Positions 24,562 to 33,329 of a stretch of 64,000 bases of DNA are shown here, piece after piece; the stretch's first letter is position 1; the number at the start of each line of letters is the position of its first letter. The stretch lies in contig NZ_JAQQWU010000008.1 of the NCBI RefSeq assembly GCF_028610625.1, positions 62,001 to 126,000 of the forward strand. Direction: 5' to 3'. This DNA is from Guptibacillus spartinae (GTDB taxonomy: Bacteria; Bacillota; Bacilli; Bacillales; Guptibacillaceae). A program made the translations under genes and the position numbers. The notes below the pieces were generated by a model. It worked only from the letters and a program-made list of their open reading frames with translations. It searched no databases and was not told the DNA's origin.

Positions 24562-25875
24562 CTAGCCAACAGCCAGGTCTTCTTTGATGTAACGTGTTCT
24601 CGACTTTTCGATTTTAAATACAGCGTATATGAAGCTAAATACGCCAATCCGTCCAATAATCATAAGCATACATAATAATAGCTTTGATACCCCAGTCAGT
24701 TCTCCTGTGATACCCATCGATAATCCGGTATTTGTTAAAGCAGATATCACTTCAAAAGCCACAAAGAGGATATCCTGAGATTCAAAATAGGAAAGGACAA
24801 TTGTTGAAAAAGCAAATAAAAAAATGAAACTTAAAAAGATTAAAAAGGATTTGTTAATGGAATCCTGAGAAATGGTTTTCTTAAAAAGTGTGGTATACTC
24901 TTCTGACTTTGCGACAGATACCATCTTAGCTAGAAGCACTGCAAAAGTAGTTAAGCGTAGTCCTCCCCCTGTACTTGAAGAAGATCCACCTATAAACATC
25001 AAAGTCATTAAAACAAGGACTGTGGTGATATTTAAGGTTGAAATATCGACAGTTGTTAGTCCTCCGTTTCGGGATGTGGCTGATAAAAAAACGACATTTA
25101 CGAATTTTTCCCAAAGAGACAAATGGTTAAAGACGCCGCTATGTTCTAAAAAGAAATAGACACAAAGGCCAATGAGAAAAAGCGTACTATGAAGTCGGAT
25201 ATTCACTTTTGTAAATAAACTTTTCTTTTTACGAAAACCAAGTATGTATTCGACAATAGTGGGAAATCCTAGGCTGCCAAGGAAAATCATTGTAGCTGAT
25301 GTCAAAAGCAATAACCAATTGTGCTGATAGGAAATTAAACTATCTCCAAACAAATCAAATCCTGCATTCGTAAAGCTTGCAACGCTATGAAAAACGGTCA
25401 CAAAAACCGCTTCTTTAACTGAGCTGTATTGTTCACTAATGGCATTGAACATGAGACTAAAGCCAATTGCTTCGACTGTTAACGCAATCATTAATACTGA
25501 CAAACTTAATGATCGAATGGTTTTTAGCTGCGATTGATTTTGGTCTTTAGAAATTAAAAGCATGCTAGACATCGTTAGCTTCTTTCCCATCATTAGAAAA
25601 AGGTAACTAACAAGAACCAGGATTCCAATACCACCTAGCTGCATTTCAATAATCAATAAGGCCTGACCTATCCGAGTAAAGTCTGTCGAAATATTCACTG
25701 AAGATAAACCGGTTACGCTGAGCGCACTTGTGGAAATAAAAAGCGAATCAACCGCTTGTAGTGTTCCGTAATGGGAAAAAGGCAGTAAATAAAGGAGCGC
25801 AAATAAGACGATGGCTCCTACATATGTAATGAAAATATATCGAAATGATTGAATCGTTGATTTGGTTTTTAACAT
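24562..25875 (-). CDS. ktrD: Potassium uptake integral membrane subunit KtrD
   Basis: The 437-residue Trk/Ktr/HKT-family transporter moves K+ (Na+ coupled in Bacillus homologues). Four pore-loop repeats are recognisable, including SALSVTGLSSVN, SVASFTNAGFDLFGDSL, SATSRNGGLTTVDI and SALTNTGLSMGITG, each keeping the filter glycine. Eight or more hydrophobic helices surround them. I start at ATG 25875 (MLKTKSTIQSF) because AGAGG lies about 5 bases upstream; the longer reading from 25908 has no ribosome site. It is first in the ktrD-ktrC pair. I did not find a c-di-AMP (ydaO) riboswitch upstream. Confidence 0.93.
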   Translation of the reverse strand: MLKTKSTIQSFRYIFITYVGAIVLFALLYLLPFSHYGTLQAVDSLFISTSALSVTGLSSVNISTDFTRIGQALLIIEMQLGGIGILVLVSYLFLMMGKKLTMSSMLLISKDQNQSQLKTIRSLSLSVLMIALTVEAIGFSLMFNAISEQYSSVKEAVFVTVFHSVASFTNAGFDLFGDSLISYQHNWLLLLTSATMIFLGSLGFPTIVEYILGFRKKKSLFTKVNIRLHSTLFLIGLCVYFFLEHSGVFNHLSLWEKFVNVVFLSATSRNGGLTTVDISTLNITTVLVLMTLMFIGGSSSSTGGGLRLTTFAVLLAKMVSVAKSEEYTTLFKKTISQDSINKSFLIFLSFIFLFAFSTIVLSYFESQDILFVAFEVISALTNTGLSMGITGELTGVSKLLLCMLMIIGRIGVFSFIYAVFKIEKSRTRYIKEDLAVG

Positions 25876-26052
25876 AGCACCTCTCCACACGTTGATCTGT
25901 AGACTCATTCACTATATCATATACGCTTTTGTTTAGTATTCATAAAAAAACACTTAAGATCCCCCCTAAAAGGTTCGGATTAGAGGTGCGAAATCAAAGA
26001 AAGTGGTTATAATGACATACGTTTTGACCCTATAACTGGCTTAGATTATACA

Positions 26053-26082
26053 AAAAAGACTCGCTTATTTGAAGAGTCTTTT
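26053..26082 (-). terminator. Terminator after GNAT gene
   Basis: Minus strand AAAAGACTC-TTCAAATAAGC-GAGTCTTTTTT. It lies about 50 bases beyond the acetyltransferase stop. Confidence 0.75.
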
Positions 26083-26131
26083 CCTTTACACTAGTGGTCA
26101 TCTAACGCTCCGAAATAATGAAAGATATGAT

Positions 26132-26569
26132 CTACAATGAAATACTCATAGAAATTGTTCTGTTCTTAAAGCCTAGATTTTCATATATCTTAATTGCATG
26201 ATTTCCAGCAAAAACGCTTAAACGAATTTCGGAGTATCCTTCTTGTTTCAATTGTTCACTTCCAATTCTAATCAATTGTTTTGATATACCTTTACCTCTG
26301 TATTCCTCTATCACAAATAATTCATAAATAAATCCTAGTGTCCGATCTGAAAACGGGTCTTTACTTCCTCCTAAAAGAATCCAACCTGTTATGACATTAT
26401 TTTCAGTTGATATTAAATAATAACAGCCCTTCTTTAAAAGAGATTTTACTAGCTGTTTCGCTTTTTCAATCGTTGGTTCAGTTTCACCTAAAGTTCCCTC
26501 AAATATAGCCCTTGGAGAAAGTGCTATTATCTTTTCAATTTCTACGTCATTTGGTTTTCTTATGTCCAC
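26132..26569 (-). CDS. GNAT family N-acetyltransferase
   Basis: A 145-residue GNAT protein. The acetyl-CoA binding motif A is VIEEYRGKGISKQLI (R-G-x-G-I/L), and the C-terminal motif B region reads RLSVFAGNHAIKIYENLGF, which fits well. The first half (EPTIEKAKQLVKSLLKKGCYYL) resembles acetyltransferases of small-molecule type. I read a GTG start (GTGGACATA) with only a weak upstream ribosome site. It stands alone, with AT-rich flanks, next to the esterase/PadR operon on the other strand. The substrate cannot be inferred. Confidence 0.82.
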   Translation of the reverse strand: MDIRKPNDVEIEKIIALSPRAIFEGTLGETEPTIEKAKQLVKSLLKKGCYYLISTENNVITGWILLGGSKDPFSDRTLGFIYELFVIEEYRGKGISKQLIRIGSEQLKQEGYSEIRLSVFAGNHAIKIYENLGFKNRTISMSISL

Positions 26570-26852
26570 TTATCTACTCAACCCTTCCAATATAGGACGT
26601 TTTTTTCAAATTCATTGCTCAACATACCGATTATTTCAAAAAAAAACCAATAAATCTATCCTTTTTTCAACAGAAAAAGCCTACCTTACTACAGATTGGC
26701 CCCGATTTTAACGAAACAATGCATTCTATTTAATATTCTTGAGTTGCCCCCTTAAACGAAAGACTTGACTTCAAAATATCTTTCACTAACATACCTGTTA
26801 TTTAATCTTTTCTCTTAACAGTTCTATATTAAAATTCACTAGGAATCGCGAG
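26570..26852. other. AT-rich intergenic region before the esterase/PadR operon
   Basis: About 280 bases between divergent genes. I see no coding potential on either strand and no clear hairpin. The promoter and operators of the plus-strand operon follow immediately to the right. Confidence 0.5.
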
Positions 26853-26881
26853 TTGACAATAGTCTAATTAGACTATATGAT
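26853..26881 (+). promoter_or_regulatory. Sigma-A promoter with palindromic operator filling its spacer
   Basis: TTGACA (26853-26858), a 17-base spacer and TATGAT (26876-26881) form a near-consensus promoter. The spacer is occupied by the perfect palindrome TAGTCTAATTAGACTA (26860-26875). A repressor bound there must exclude RNA polymerase. PadR, encoded second in the operon, is the obvious candidate. Confidence 0.82.
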
Positions 26882-26886
26882 AATGA

Positions 26887-26901
26887 GGTTTAATTAGACT
26901 A
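26887..26901 (+). promoter_or_regulatory. Second operator copy downstream of the promoter
   Basis: GGTTTAATTAGACTA repeats the operator at 26861-26875 with two mismatches, 26 bases further on. This spacing suggests two dimers on nearly the same DNA face, straddling the transcription start. Confidence 0.65.
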
Positions 26902-26923
26902 TTCGGTAAAGGAATGAATTTAT

Positions 26924-27766
26924 ATGATAAAATCTTTTTTAATGTTAGGGCAATCAAATATGGCAGGTCGAGGGTTCTTGCATGATGTAGACGCTATCTA
27001 TAATGAAAAAATAAAAATGCTTCGCAACGGTCAGTGGCAAATGATGACAGAGCCGATTAATTATGACCGCCCTATTTCTGGTGTAAGTCTCGCAGCATCT
27101 TTTGCAGAGGCATGGTCGAAAGCCAACCCGGATGAAGAAATTGGTTTGATCCCTTGTGCAGAAGGTGGCAGCTCCTTGAATGATTGGCATCCACAAGGTA
27201 CTCTTTTTCAGCATGCTTTGTCTGAAGCTCGATTTGCTCTTGAAACTAGTGAAATATGTGGCATACTTTGGCATCAAGGCGAAAGTGATAGCAATAATTC
27301 TCTACATAAAACGTATTATGAAAAGTTATCTCTTATCATTGAAACTTTACGTAAAGAATTAAAGCTTCAAAATGTCCCATTAATCATTGGGGAGCTTGGT
27401 GAGTATCTAGGAAAAACAGGTCTCGGAAAGTACTCATCAGAGTTTCAAGAAATCAACGGACAATTACGTCGATTCGCTCATGAGAAGCATAATTGTTATT
27501 TTGTATCCGCAGAAGGTCTAACTGCCAATCCGGATGGTATTCATTTGAACGCCGTTTCCCAACGAATATTCGGTTATCGCTACTATGAAGCATTTTCCAA
27601 AGAGTGTCATATCTTAGAGTCTCTTTCGGACGAAAATCAATCACTTAAAAAAAACCATAACTATTCGAAAGCTGAACAAATTTATATTCACAGTATGAAT
27701 TTGGCTCTTGGTAAAATGACCTACGTTGAATTTGAAAAACAAATGACGAAGGTGATGCAACCATGA
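26924..27766 (+). CDS. SGNH/sialate O-acetylesterase-like hydrolase
   Basis: The 280-residue protein belongs to the carbohydrate-esterase/sialate O-acetylesterase group (DUF303). The catalytic Ser is in LMLGQSNMAGRG near residue 11, the block-III Gly/Asn region is PCAEGGSSLNDW, and WHQGESDSNN carries the conserved His-Gln-Gly-Glu-Ser motif; DGIHLNA near residue 206 supplies the Asp-x-x-His pair. No signal peptide is visible, so it should act in the cytoplasm. The last 45 residues (LSDENQSLKKNHNYSKAEQ onward) are a helical extension outside the esterase domain. It overlaps padR by four bases (ATGA). Confidence 0.82.
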   Translation: MIKSFLMLGQSNMAGRGFLHDVDAIYNEKIKMLRNGQWQMMTEPINYDRPISGVSLAASFAEAWSKANPDEEIGLIPCAEGGSSLNDWHPQGTLFQHALSEARFALETSEICGILWHQGESDSNNSLHKTYYEKLSLIIETLRKELKLQNVPLIIGELGEYLGKTGLGKYSSEFQEINGQLRRFAHEKHNCYFVSAEGLTANPDGIHLNAVSQRIFGYRYYEAFSKECHILESLSDENQSLKKNHNYSKAEQIYIHSMNLALGKMTYVEFEKQMTKVMQP

Positions 27767-28302
27767 TTCCTTTATTAATCCTTGGCTTACTTATACAAAA
27801 CCCTGGCGCTCATGGCTACGAACTATTAAGTTTAATGGAAAAACGACATTATAAATATATTGTTAACTTTACTAAGGGATCATTTTATTACAATTTACAA
27901 CAACTTGAAGAAAAAGGTTTGATTGAACAAACACACCGAATAAGACCAAACAGCGGTCGTGACATTCACACCTTTAAAATCACGTCATTAGGAATAGACG
28001 AATTCGAACTATTAATGACCAAATATGGAACTAAATCCGAATATGTAAAATTACCATTCTATGGGGCATTACTCTTTGCTAATGAATTCGATAAAAGTAA
28101 ATTATTAGAACTAATCCAATCCCAAATTGATCAAACTGAAGCCAGACTTGCTCTTCTTGATGAATACCTAGCTACCACCAAAGAATTACCTGATAAAATT
28201 GATTATTTTCGTCGCATGAACGAAAATTCTCGTTCACACCATTTAGTGAACTTAAAATGGTTTAAAGAATTGAAGGCAGACCTAGCAGAAGCTACTGGAT
28301 AA
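27763..28302 (+). CDS. PadR family transcriptional regulator
   Basis: The 179-residue repressor has the PadR winged helix at the N terminus (LLILGLLIQNPGAHGYELLSLM, then GSFYYNLQQLEEKGLIEQTH) and a C-terminal helical dimerisation domain typical of the longer PadR/Vir subgroup (about residues 95-179). Its ATG overlaps the esterase stop. It is likely to repress its own operon through the palindrome at 26860-26875. PadR proteins usually respond to small aromatic or antimicrobial molecules; the ligand here is unknown. Confidence 0.9.
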   Translation: MIPLLILGLLIQNPGAHGYELLSLMEKRHYKYIVNFTKGSFYYNLQQLEEKGLIEQTHRIRPNSGRDIHTFKITSLGIDEFELLMTKYGTKSEYVKLPFYGALLFANEFDKSKLLELIQSQIDQTEARLALLDEYLATTKELPDKIDYFRRMNENSRSHHLVNLKWFKELKADLAEATG

Positions 28303-28307
28303 AACTA

Positions 28308-28344
28308 AAATCACCTATCACTAAGTAATAGTGATAGGTGATTT
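28308..28344 (+). terminator. Terminator of esterase/padR operon
   Basis: AAATCACCTATCACTA-agtaa-TAGTGATAGGTGATTT is a perfect 16-bp stem just after the padR stop, followed by a T-rich stretch. Confidence 0.88.
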
Positions 28345-28588
28345 ATATTGTAGTGCTTCTTTTTTATTTTTCCCATTTTAGCCAATAGTGTTTTAATTAT
28401 ATCAGAGGGTTCATAAAAAAATGATGAATCCCGGATGAGAGGCAGTGATTTAAGTAATGCGTTACAATCCTATATGAGAAGCCCTGGCATTAAAGCAAAA
28501 TGTCCTGTGAAATGACACAAGACATTTGATGACATTCATCGGTTATGCACCCCAAAGCGGAATTCTCTAAGATCACCCTAAGGGGTTC

Positions 28589-29533
28589 TTACTTTTTTCG
28601 ATTGGCGTAATCTAGTAGGCCAAGTGCTGACACCTGTAAATCCATCTTGATATATGGATAAACGGGATGATCAAGAGGTACTCCTTGTTTAGATAAAATG
28701 CCCTGAACATTACTTAAAAGCGTTTTGAAAAGATGGTCTGAACGTTCATCATTCTTATGGTGTTTTCCGATCACTTCTTCAGTTATTCTTGAGAATTCAG
28801 ATAGCCAACCTTTCAGCTGTCGAATGACTTCGGGCGGATGGTTAGACATACCATAGTGACCAAAGTATATGTAACTAGGTTTAAATGACATAATTTTCTC
28901 AGCAGATGCCAGCATGTCATCTGGATCAAACTGATTTGGTGAGGTTGAGGGTAAATAGAGTTCAATATCGAGTTGTGGGTAATAAACCCCTACTGTATCC
29001 CCAACAAACATGCCGTTCGTTTTGGAATCATGTATGGAAAAATGATGCTTGGCATGTCCTGGTGTGTCGATAAATGTTAACGTGCGCTTCTTTCCAATCT
29101 TCAGTTCATCGTAATCGTTCATAATAACTAAGCGGTCTTTTGGTATCGGTAGAATCGGGTCAAACAGCTCATTAAACCGTTCGCCATAAACAGCTTTAGC
29201 TCCCTGGATTAAGCGAGTTGGATTTTCTAAATGCCGTGCTCCCTTTGAATGAACGAGAATACGAGCATTTGGACATTTCTTTAGCAGCAATCCTGCCCCT
29301 CCCGCATGATCAAGATGAATGTGCGTCACAATAATATGACGCACGTCATTTAGGTCGATCTGTAATTTTTCTAACCCGTTAAGTAAGTGTGGAACCGAAG
29401 GACTTGCACTTGTTTCAATAATGGTTAGTTCTTCTTCATGCAAGACATAGCAACCTGTCCGCTGTGTGAGAGACAGGTCATAAAGATCGATAAGAGATAA
29501 ATCTTCTTCAATACGTACAGGATATTGCTTCAT
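28589..29533 (-). CDS. MBL-fold metallo-hydrolase
   Basis: A metallo-beta-lactamase-fold hydrolase of 314 residues with the metal site HIHLDHAGG (H-x-H-x-D-H) near residue 71, a later metal His in DTPGHAKHHFS, and the bridging Asp in GMFVGDTVGVYYP; FGHYGMS supplies the final His. A C-terminal helical domain of about 90 residues is typical of the lactonase/glyoxalase II-like subgroup. Substrate not determinable. GGAGG lies upstream of the ATG. Confidence 0.88.
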   Translation of the reverse strand: MKQYPVRIEEDLSLIDLYDLSLTQRTGCYVLHEEELTIIETSASPSVPHLLNGLEKLQIDLNDVRHIIVTHIHLDHAGGAGLLLKKCPNARILVHSKGARHLENPTRLIQGAKAVYGERFNELFDPILPIPKDRLVIMNDYDELKIGKKRTLTFIDTPGHAKHHFSIHDSKTNGMFVGDTVGVYYPQLDIELYLPSTSPNQFDPDDMLASAEKIMSFKPSYIYFGHYGMSNHPPEVIRQLKGWLSEFSRITEEVIGKHHKNDERSDHLFKTLLSNVQGILSKQGVPLDHPVYPYIKMDLQVSALGLLDYANRKK

Positions 29534-29642
29534 CGTTCAATCCCTCCATTAAAAGTAGCAATTACATCCTTAATGACTTCTTGATGATTAATGCATATCC
29601 TCTCAAAAATGCTTGTTGGAGCTAAAGAAAACGTTGCTTGTG

Positions 29643-30212
29643 TTAATCAAGATGACTTGTAGAGTGATAAAGTTCATTTACCCAATTGTCTCCATTTCTT
29701 CTTAAAACCGTTAAAGATGTGTTCACAATATGCTTTTCGTGATTTAGTTCAGGTAGCGTGCTTTTAAAGAAATGGCGAAGAAACGATCCATGACTAACGA
29801 TAAGAATGTTTTGATCAGGATAGTGATCGTGTAAGTCATTTAATGCTTCATGTGCTCTTTCCACAACAAGTTCTTCTTTTTCAATACCAAGATCTAACTC
29901 GCGCCAGTTCTCTCCCCATTTTTCAATGCGCTCTTGCTCCGTAGTGCCTTCAATTTGCCCTCCGCCAGCTTCTCTCAGTCTTGGATCTGTTATCACATCA
30001 ATTTGCAGAAAACGGCCAATAATTTCCGCTGTTTCTTTTGCTCGCGACAAATCACTTGAAACGATCCTATCCCACTCTTCATTTAAGAGTGATTCTCCAA
30101 GCTTAGCTGCATCCCGACGACCTTGTTCATCAAGGTGAATATCCGAGCTTCCTTGAGCCCGCTTTTCTTTATTCCAAGATGTACTCCCGTGGCGAATAAA
30201 ACCGATCCTCAT
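29643..30212 (-). CDS. Histidine phosphatase (phosphoglycerate-mutase-like)
   Basis: The 189-residue enzyme has the catalytic IRHGSTSWN (RHG with the phosphorylated His near residue 8), the second Arg in SSDLSRAKETAEII, the acid in GGGQIEGTTEQE and the closing ILIVSHGSFLRHF. This is the full catalytic set of the branch-1 histidine phosphatases. Candidate roles are sugar-phosphate or cobalamin-precursor phosphatase, but no such neighbours exist. It follows the APH-like kinase gene by 21 bases, so the two are probably co-expressed. Confidence 0.88.
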   Translation of the reverse strand: MRIGFIRHGSTSWNKEKRAQGSSDIHLDEQGRRDAAKLGESLLNEEWDRIVSSDLSRAKETAEIIGRFLQIDVITDPRLREAGGGQIEGTTEQERIEKWGENWRELDLGIEKEELVVERAHEALNDLHDHYPDQNILIVSHGSFLRHFFKSTLPELNHEKHIVNTSLTVLRRNGDNWVNELYHSTSHLD

Positions 30213-30233
30213 GTCTTTTCCCTCTTTCTTTAA

Positions 30234-31181
30234 CTAATCTGAGTGTATCGTCTGTTTGATAAGGCGCGTAATATCTTTCACTCTATTTTCTCCGCAATCA
30301 ACTCGATCAAGTAAGCTACATAGCGCTACTAGATCAGCAAGCTTCGCGAGCTTTTTCCATTGCTCTGGTAGGTCAATTCCTTGATTCTTTAACCCCTCAT
30401 ATAAACCCTGTTCAAATGAAGCGATCTGTTTGAATTCGTACCGAAGCAAGTTCCCGATGTCAAAATAAATACTTCCTGATAATGCAAATTCCCAATCTAG
30501 TATGGCATTGACTTCTGTTTTTGTCATTAAAATGTTCAATCCATTAAAATCACCGTGAACAAGTCTGGCTCCACTCTGATCTTCTACAAGTAATGGCGCA
30601 TTTTCCTTTGTAAATTCAATGATTTTTCCAGGCATATGTTCCGGTAACCATTTAGAAGCATGGTGGTTGAAAAACGATTCGATTGTCGTGATAAATGACT
30701 GAGGAGTTAATTGGAATTCTTCCCTGACATTAAGATTCGGGTCAAGAAAACCATATGTAGTAAAACGTTTTTCACGAATATAGGCAAGCTGCTCACCTAT
30801 TGATTTCCCCATTTCTTCTATCTCGCGTGCTGAAGAATTCGTCAGTTGATCTCGTAGTAACGCACCTTCTTTCCATTCTAAAATCCCAATGCTATAACCA
30901 TTCCATTTCGTCGAGTGCAGAAATTGGGAACTTCGCACATGAGTAGGTAATCTGTGATGAATTTCTTTTTCTCGGAATAAACTCTCAGAATTTCTTGCTA
31001 CTCGTATGACGACTGGCTTTTCATTTGCAATGTTGACTTTCAAATTCGTGTGACTTAAGCCCCCCGAAAGGTAACTCGTTGATGTAACGCTCCAATTCGC
31101 ATCGTAGCTTTTCACAATTGAAGCAATGGCTTCATCTGGAAGATGAATGATCGGATGATGTCTTTCCCAATTCGTTTTCAT
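30234..31181 (-). CDS. Aminoglycoside phosphotransferase (APH) family kinase
   Basis: The 315-residue kinase-like protein shows the catalytic-loop motif LVHGDFNGLNILM (H-G-D-x-x-x-x-N) and the metal-binding AILDWEFALSGSIYFDIGNLLR. The N-lobe has LSGGLSHTNLKV, with a conserved Lys-like position in KPVVIRVARN. Family members phosphorylate antibiotics, choline, homoserine, thiamine or sugars. With no resistance context and a downstream phosphatase, a metabolic role is at least as likely as resistance. GGGGGAGG precedes the ATG. Confidence 0.82.
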   Translation of the reverse strand: MKTNWERHHPIIHLPDEAIASIVKSYDANWSVTSTSYLSGGLSHTNLKVNIANEKPVVIRVARNSESLFREKEIHHRLPTHVRSSQFLHSTKWNGYSIGILEWKEGALLRDQLTNSSAREIEEMGKSIGEQLAYIREKRFTTYGFLDPNLNVREEFQLTPQSFITTIESFFNHHASKWLPEHMPGKIIEFTKENAPLLVEDQSGARLVHGDFNGLNILMTKTEVNAILDWEFALSGSIYFDIGNLLRYEFKQIASFEQGLYEGLKNQGIDLPEQWKKLAKLADLVALCSLLDRVDCGENRVKDITRLIKQTIHSD

Positions 31182-31218
31182 TCTATCCCTCCCCCATCTA
31201 TCATACCAACTCCTATTG

Positions 31219-31252
31219 AAAAAAGCTCTTTCTCATTGGAGAAAGAGCTTTC
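31219..31252 (-). terminator. Terminator of DinG-like helicase gene
   Basis: Minus strand AAAGCTCTTTCTC-CAAT-GAGAAAGAGCTTT then TTT. It lies directly after the helicase stop codon. Confidence 0.92.
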
Positions 31253-31255
31253 GAA

Positions 31256-33181
31256 TTAATTCCAGTTAATTGGCAATGGCAAAACTTCTTGTATTTGCTT
31301 TTCATATGTGGAGACTTGCTCTTCTGTCATCCAAATTCGTACAGAACCATGATCCGCACTGCTTCGAATTAAACGTCCAATTCCCTGACGTAAACGTAGT
31401 AGCATATATGGAAGATCCACTTCGTTTACTGGATTTTCTGAGTGACTTCGCTTTGCCTGAAACACCGGGTCGTTTGGTGGAAATGGCAAGGATGAAATAA
31501 GCACCTGCGTAAGCGATTCACCAGGTACATCAAGTCCTTCCCACAGATGATACGAGCATAGAACGGTAGACTGCTCTCGCTGGAAAGCTTTTACTGTTTC
31601 ACTGATTTCACGATCGCCTTCATAAATGATTGTAAAATCCCAGCTTTCTTGATCGGCCCACTTGCGGAATCGATTCATTTCTTCAAGAGATGAAAAGAGC
31701 AATAACGAGTGGCCTTTGTTCTGATTGAGCGCACGGCCCATTTCTTCCCATTTTTCTTTTTCAGACTGAGAAACCGTTCCATTCATTTTCATTTGTGTCT
31801 CGTAATCAAATGGAGAATTCACAGAAAATGAGGCGTATTTTTGAATACCAAGGCTGCTAGCAGTATAAGAGAAATCCCCTGCCTGAGATAACGTTGCAGA
31901 CGAAAAAACAAAAGGAATTTTTTGTGAAAACACTTCTTTTCTTAAAATGTCTTCTACAAGTCTTGGCATAATCACAAGCGAAGTTTGTGTCTCTGTTTCC
32001 TCTAGCCAGTGAATCCCTTCTCCATCCTGTAGTAACGTTCTTAATCCATAAGCAAAAAATTCAAGGTATTCTTCCATGATCTTGACATGATAATCTTCCA
32101 TTACATATAGCTCAGAATCAAAAACAAGCTGTTCTAATAGCGCATCTACCTTTTCAGCAATGGCTTTTGCGATTTCAATCATTGTTTCTGTTCGTGGTAC
32201 ATCCTTACGAACGGAACCTTCTACGGCTATTGCTGAGTCACTGAGATGAGCAAACCAGTTATCATGAAGCTCAAGAATCTCTTCGACAAGGGTGAGAGAT
32301 TCCTCTCGTACGTCCTGGTCCATGTATCCTGTTAGAATACTTGAGAGAGTCTCAGAGTGAAAGCGATATGTTAGTCCTTTTTGTGCTGAAAATTCAAGTA
32401 GGTGTCCTTCATCAAAAACAACTGTACTTGCTTCAGGAAGCAATGGAAGTTGCCCTTCACGTTTACGCGATTCTTTCGTCCAAATATGTTCCATGTAAAA
32501 ATCATGAGAACAAATGATTAAATCACTTGCATGACGATAATATTCACGATTTAACGTTTGCCCACATCGATGGCGCCAATCACAAGTGGAACACTGTTGC
32601 AGTGGATCCCATGCGATTTTTTCCCACTTATCATTTGGTACCCATGGGTATTCTTTACGATCGCCATATCGATGGAATGATTTCATTGACGCAGCAGGCT
32701 CATAGACGAACTCTGGAATTTCATCGTGTACGCTCAAGATGTCTTCATCATCTGTTCGATGTGAAAGGTAATCAAGTTTTTTTACACAAACATATTGCTC
32801 TCTTGCTTTAGCAAGGCGCACATCTACAGTTAATCCCAGGGCTTTCTCGAGCTTTTCAATGTCTCCGCCTTCTTTGACGAGCTGCTCAATAAGCGTTTCA
32901 TCCGCACACGAAATAATGGCTGGTTTTCTTGTATAACGTGCATAGCAAATTGCGTAAAGCAAATAAACAAATGTTTTGCCTGTTCCTACGCCTGCTTCGG
33001 CAAAAACAACGCTCTTATTCTTAAAGGCTTGTTCAATTTGAAAAGCCATGAAGATCTGTTCATCTCGAAGCTCGTATCCATGTTCAGGTAGAATGTCGTA
33101 AAATACATCCCCAACATAGTCTCCGAGCTTTTCGTAAAAAGAATCTTCCTTTGTAATTTCAAAAGGTAGTGATTGAGTCAT
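31256..33181 (-). CDS. DinG/XPD-like ATP-dependent DNA helicase (YpvA type)
   Basis: The 641-residue SF2 helicase has Walker A AEAGVGTGKT near residue 62, DEGH box VVFDEGH, FSSATL (motif III) and motif VI GIGRLIRS near the C terminus. Between Walker A and DEGH lie cysteines (YVCVKK, CSTC, RHRCGQ) in the position of the iron-sulphur cluster of XPD/DinG. Length and opening fit B. subtilis YpvA (about 640). It probably unwinds DNA with 5'-3' polarity in repair; this is inferred from family. It stands alone with its own terminator. Confidence 0.9.
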   Translation of the reverse strand: MTQSLPFEITKEDSFYEKLGDYVGDVFYDILPEHGYELRDEQIFMAFQIEQAFKNKSVVFAEAGVGTGKTFVYLLYAICYARYTRKPAIISCADETLIEQLVKEGGDIEKLEKALGLTVDVRLAKAREQYVCVKKLDYLSHRTDDEDILSVHDEIPEFVYEPAASMKSFHRYGDRKEYPWVPNDKWEKIAWDPLQQCSTCDWRHRCGQTLNREYYRHASDLIICSHDFYMEHIWTKESRKREGQLPLLPEASTVVFDEGHLLEFSAQKGLTYRFHSETLSSILTGYMDQDVREESLTLVEEILELHDNWFAHLSDSAIAVEGSVRKDVPRTETMIEIAKAIAEKVDALLEQLVFDSELYVMEDYHVKIMEEYLEFFAYGLRTLLQDGEGIHWLEETETQTSLVIMPRLVEDILRKEVFSQKIPFVFSSATLSQAGDFSYTASSLGIQKYASFSVNSPFDYETQMKMNGTVSQSEKEKWEEMGRALNQNKGHSLLLFSSLEEMNRFRKWADQESWDFTIIYEGDREISETVKAFQREQSTVLCSYHLWEGLDVPGESLTQVLISSLPFPPNDPVFQAKRSHSENPVNEVDLPYMLLRLRQGIGRLIRSSADHGSVRIWMTEEQVSTYEKQIQEVLPLPINWN

Positions 33182-33329
33182 GTACGGTCTCCTCTTCTAG
33201 CATGATCCGTCCTTTTATTTTCTTATCTATTGGTACTGTGCAAATGCTGACAGTTCGTAACGTGTTTTATAAAAACAAAAGAAACCAAACTCTATCATAA
33301 CAGATTTATTGGTATTAGTGAAAAAACAT

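Noticed and set aside
25909-26052. c-di-AMP (ydaO) riboswitch upstream of ktrD
   Set aside because: The conserved riboswitch core could not be recognised in the short leader; only AT-rich sequence and the neighbouring terminator were seen.
28498-28527. Hairpin ATGTC/GACAT downstream of the MBL hydrolase gene
   Set aside because: The stem is short and nested, with a weak T tract and about 60 bases past the stop, so it was not called a terminator.
30234-31181. Aminoglycoside resistance gene
   Set aside because: The APH fold covers many metabolic kinases, and neither neighbours nor mobile-element signs support resistance.
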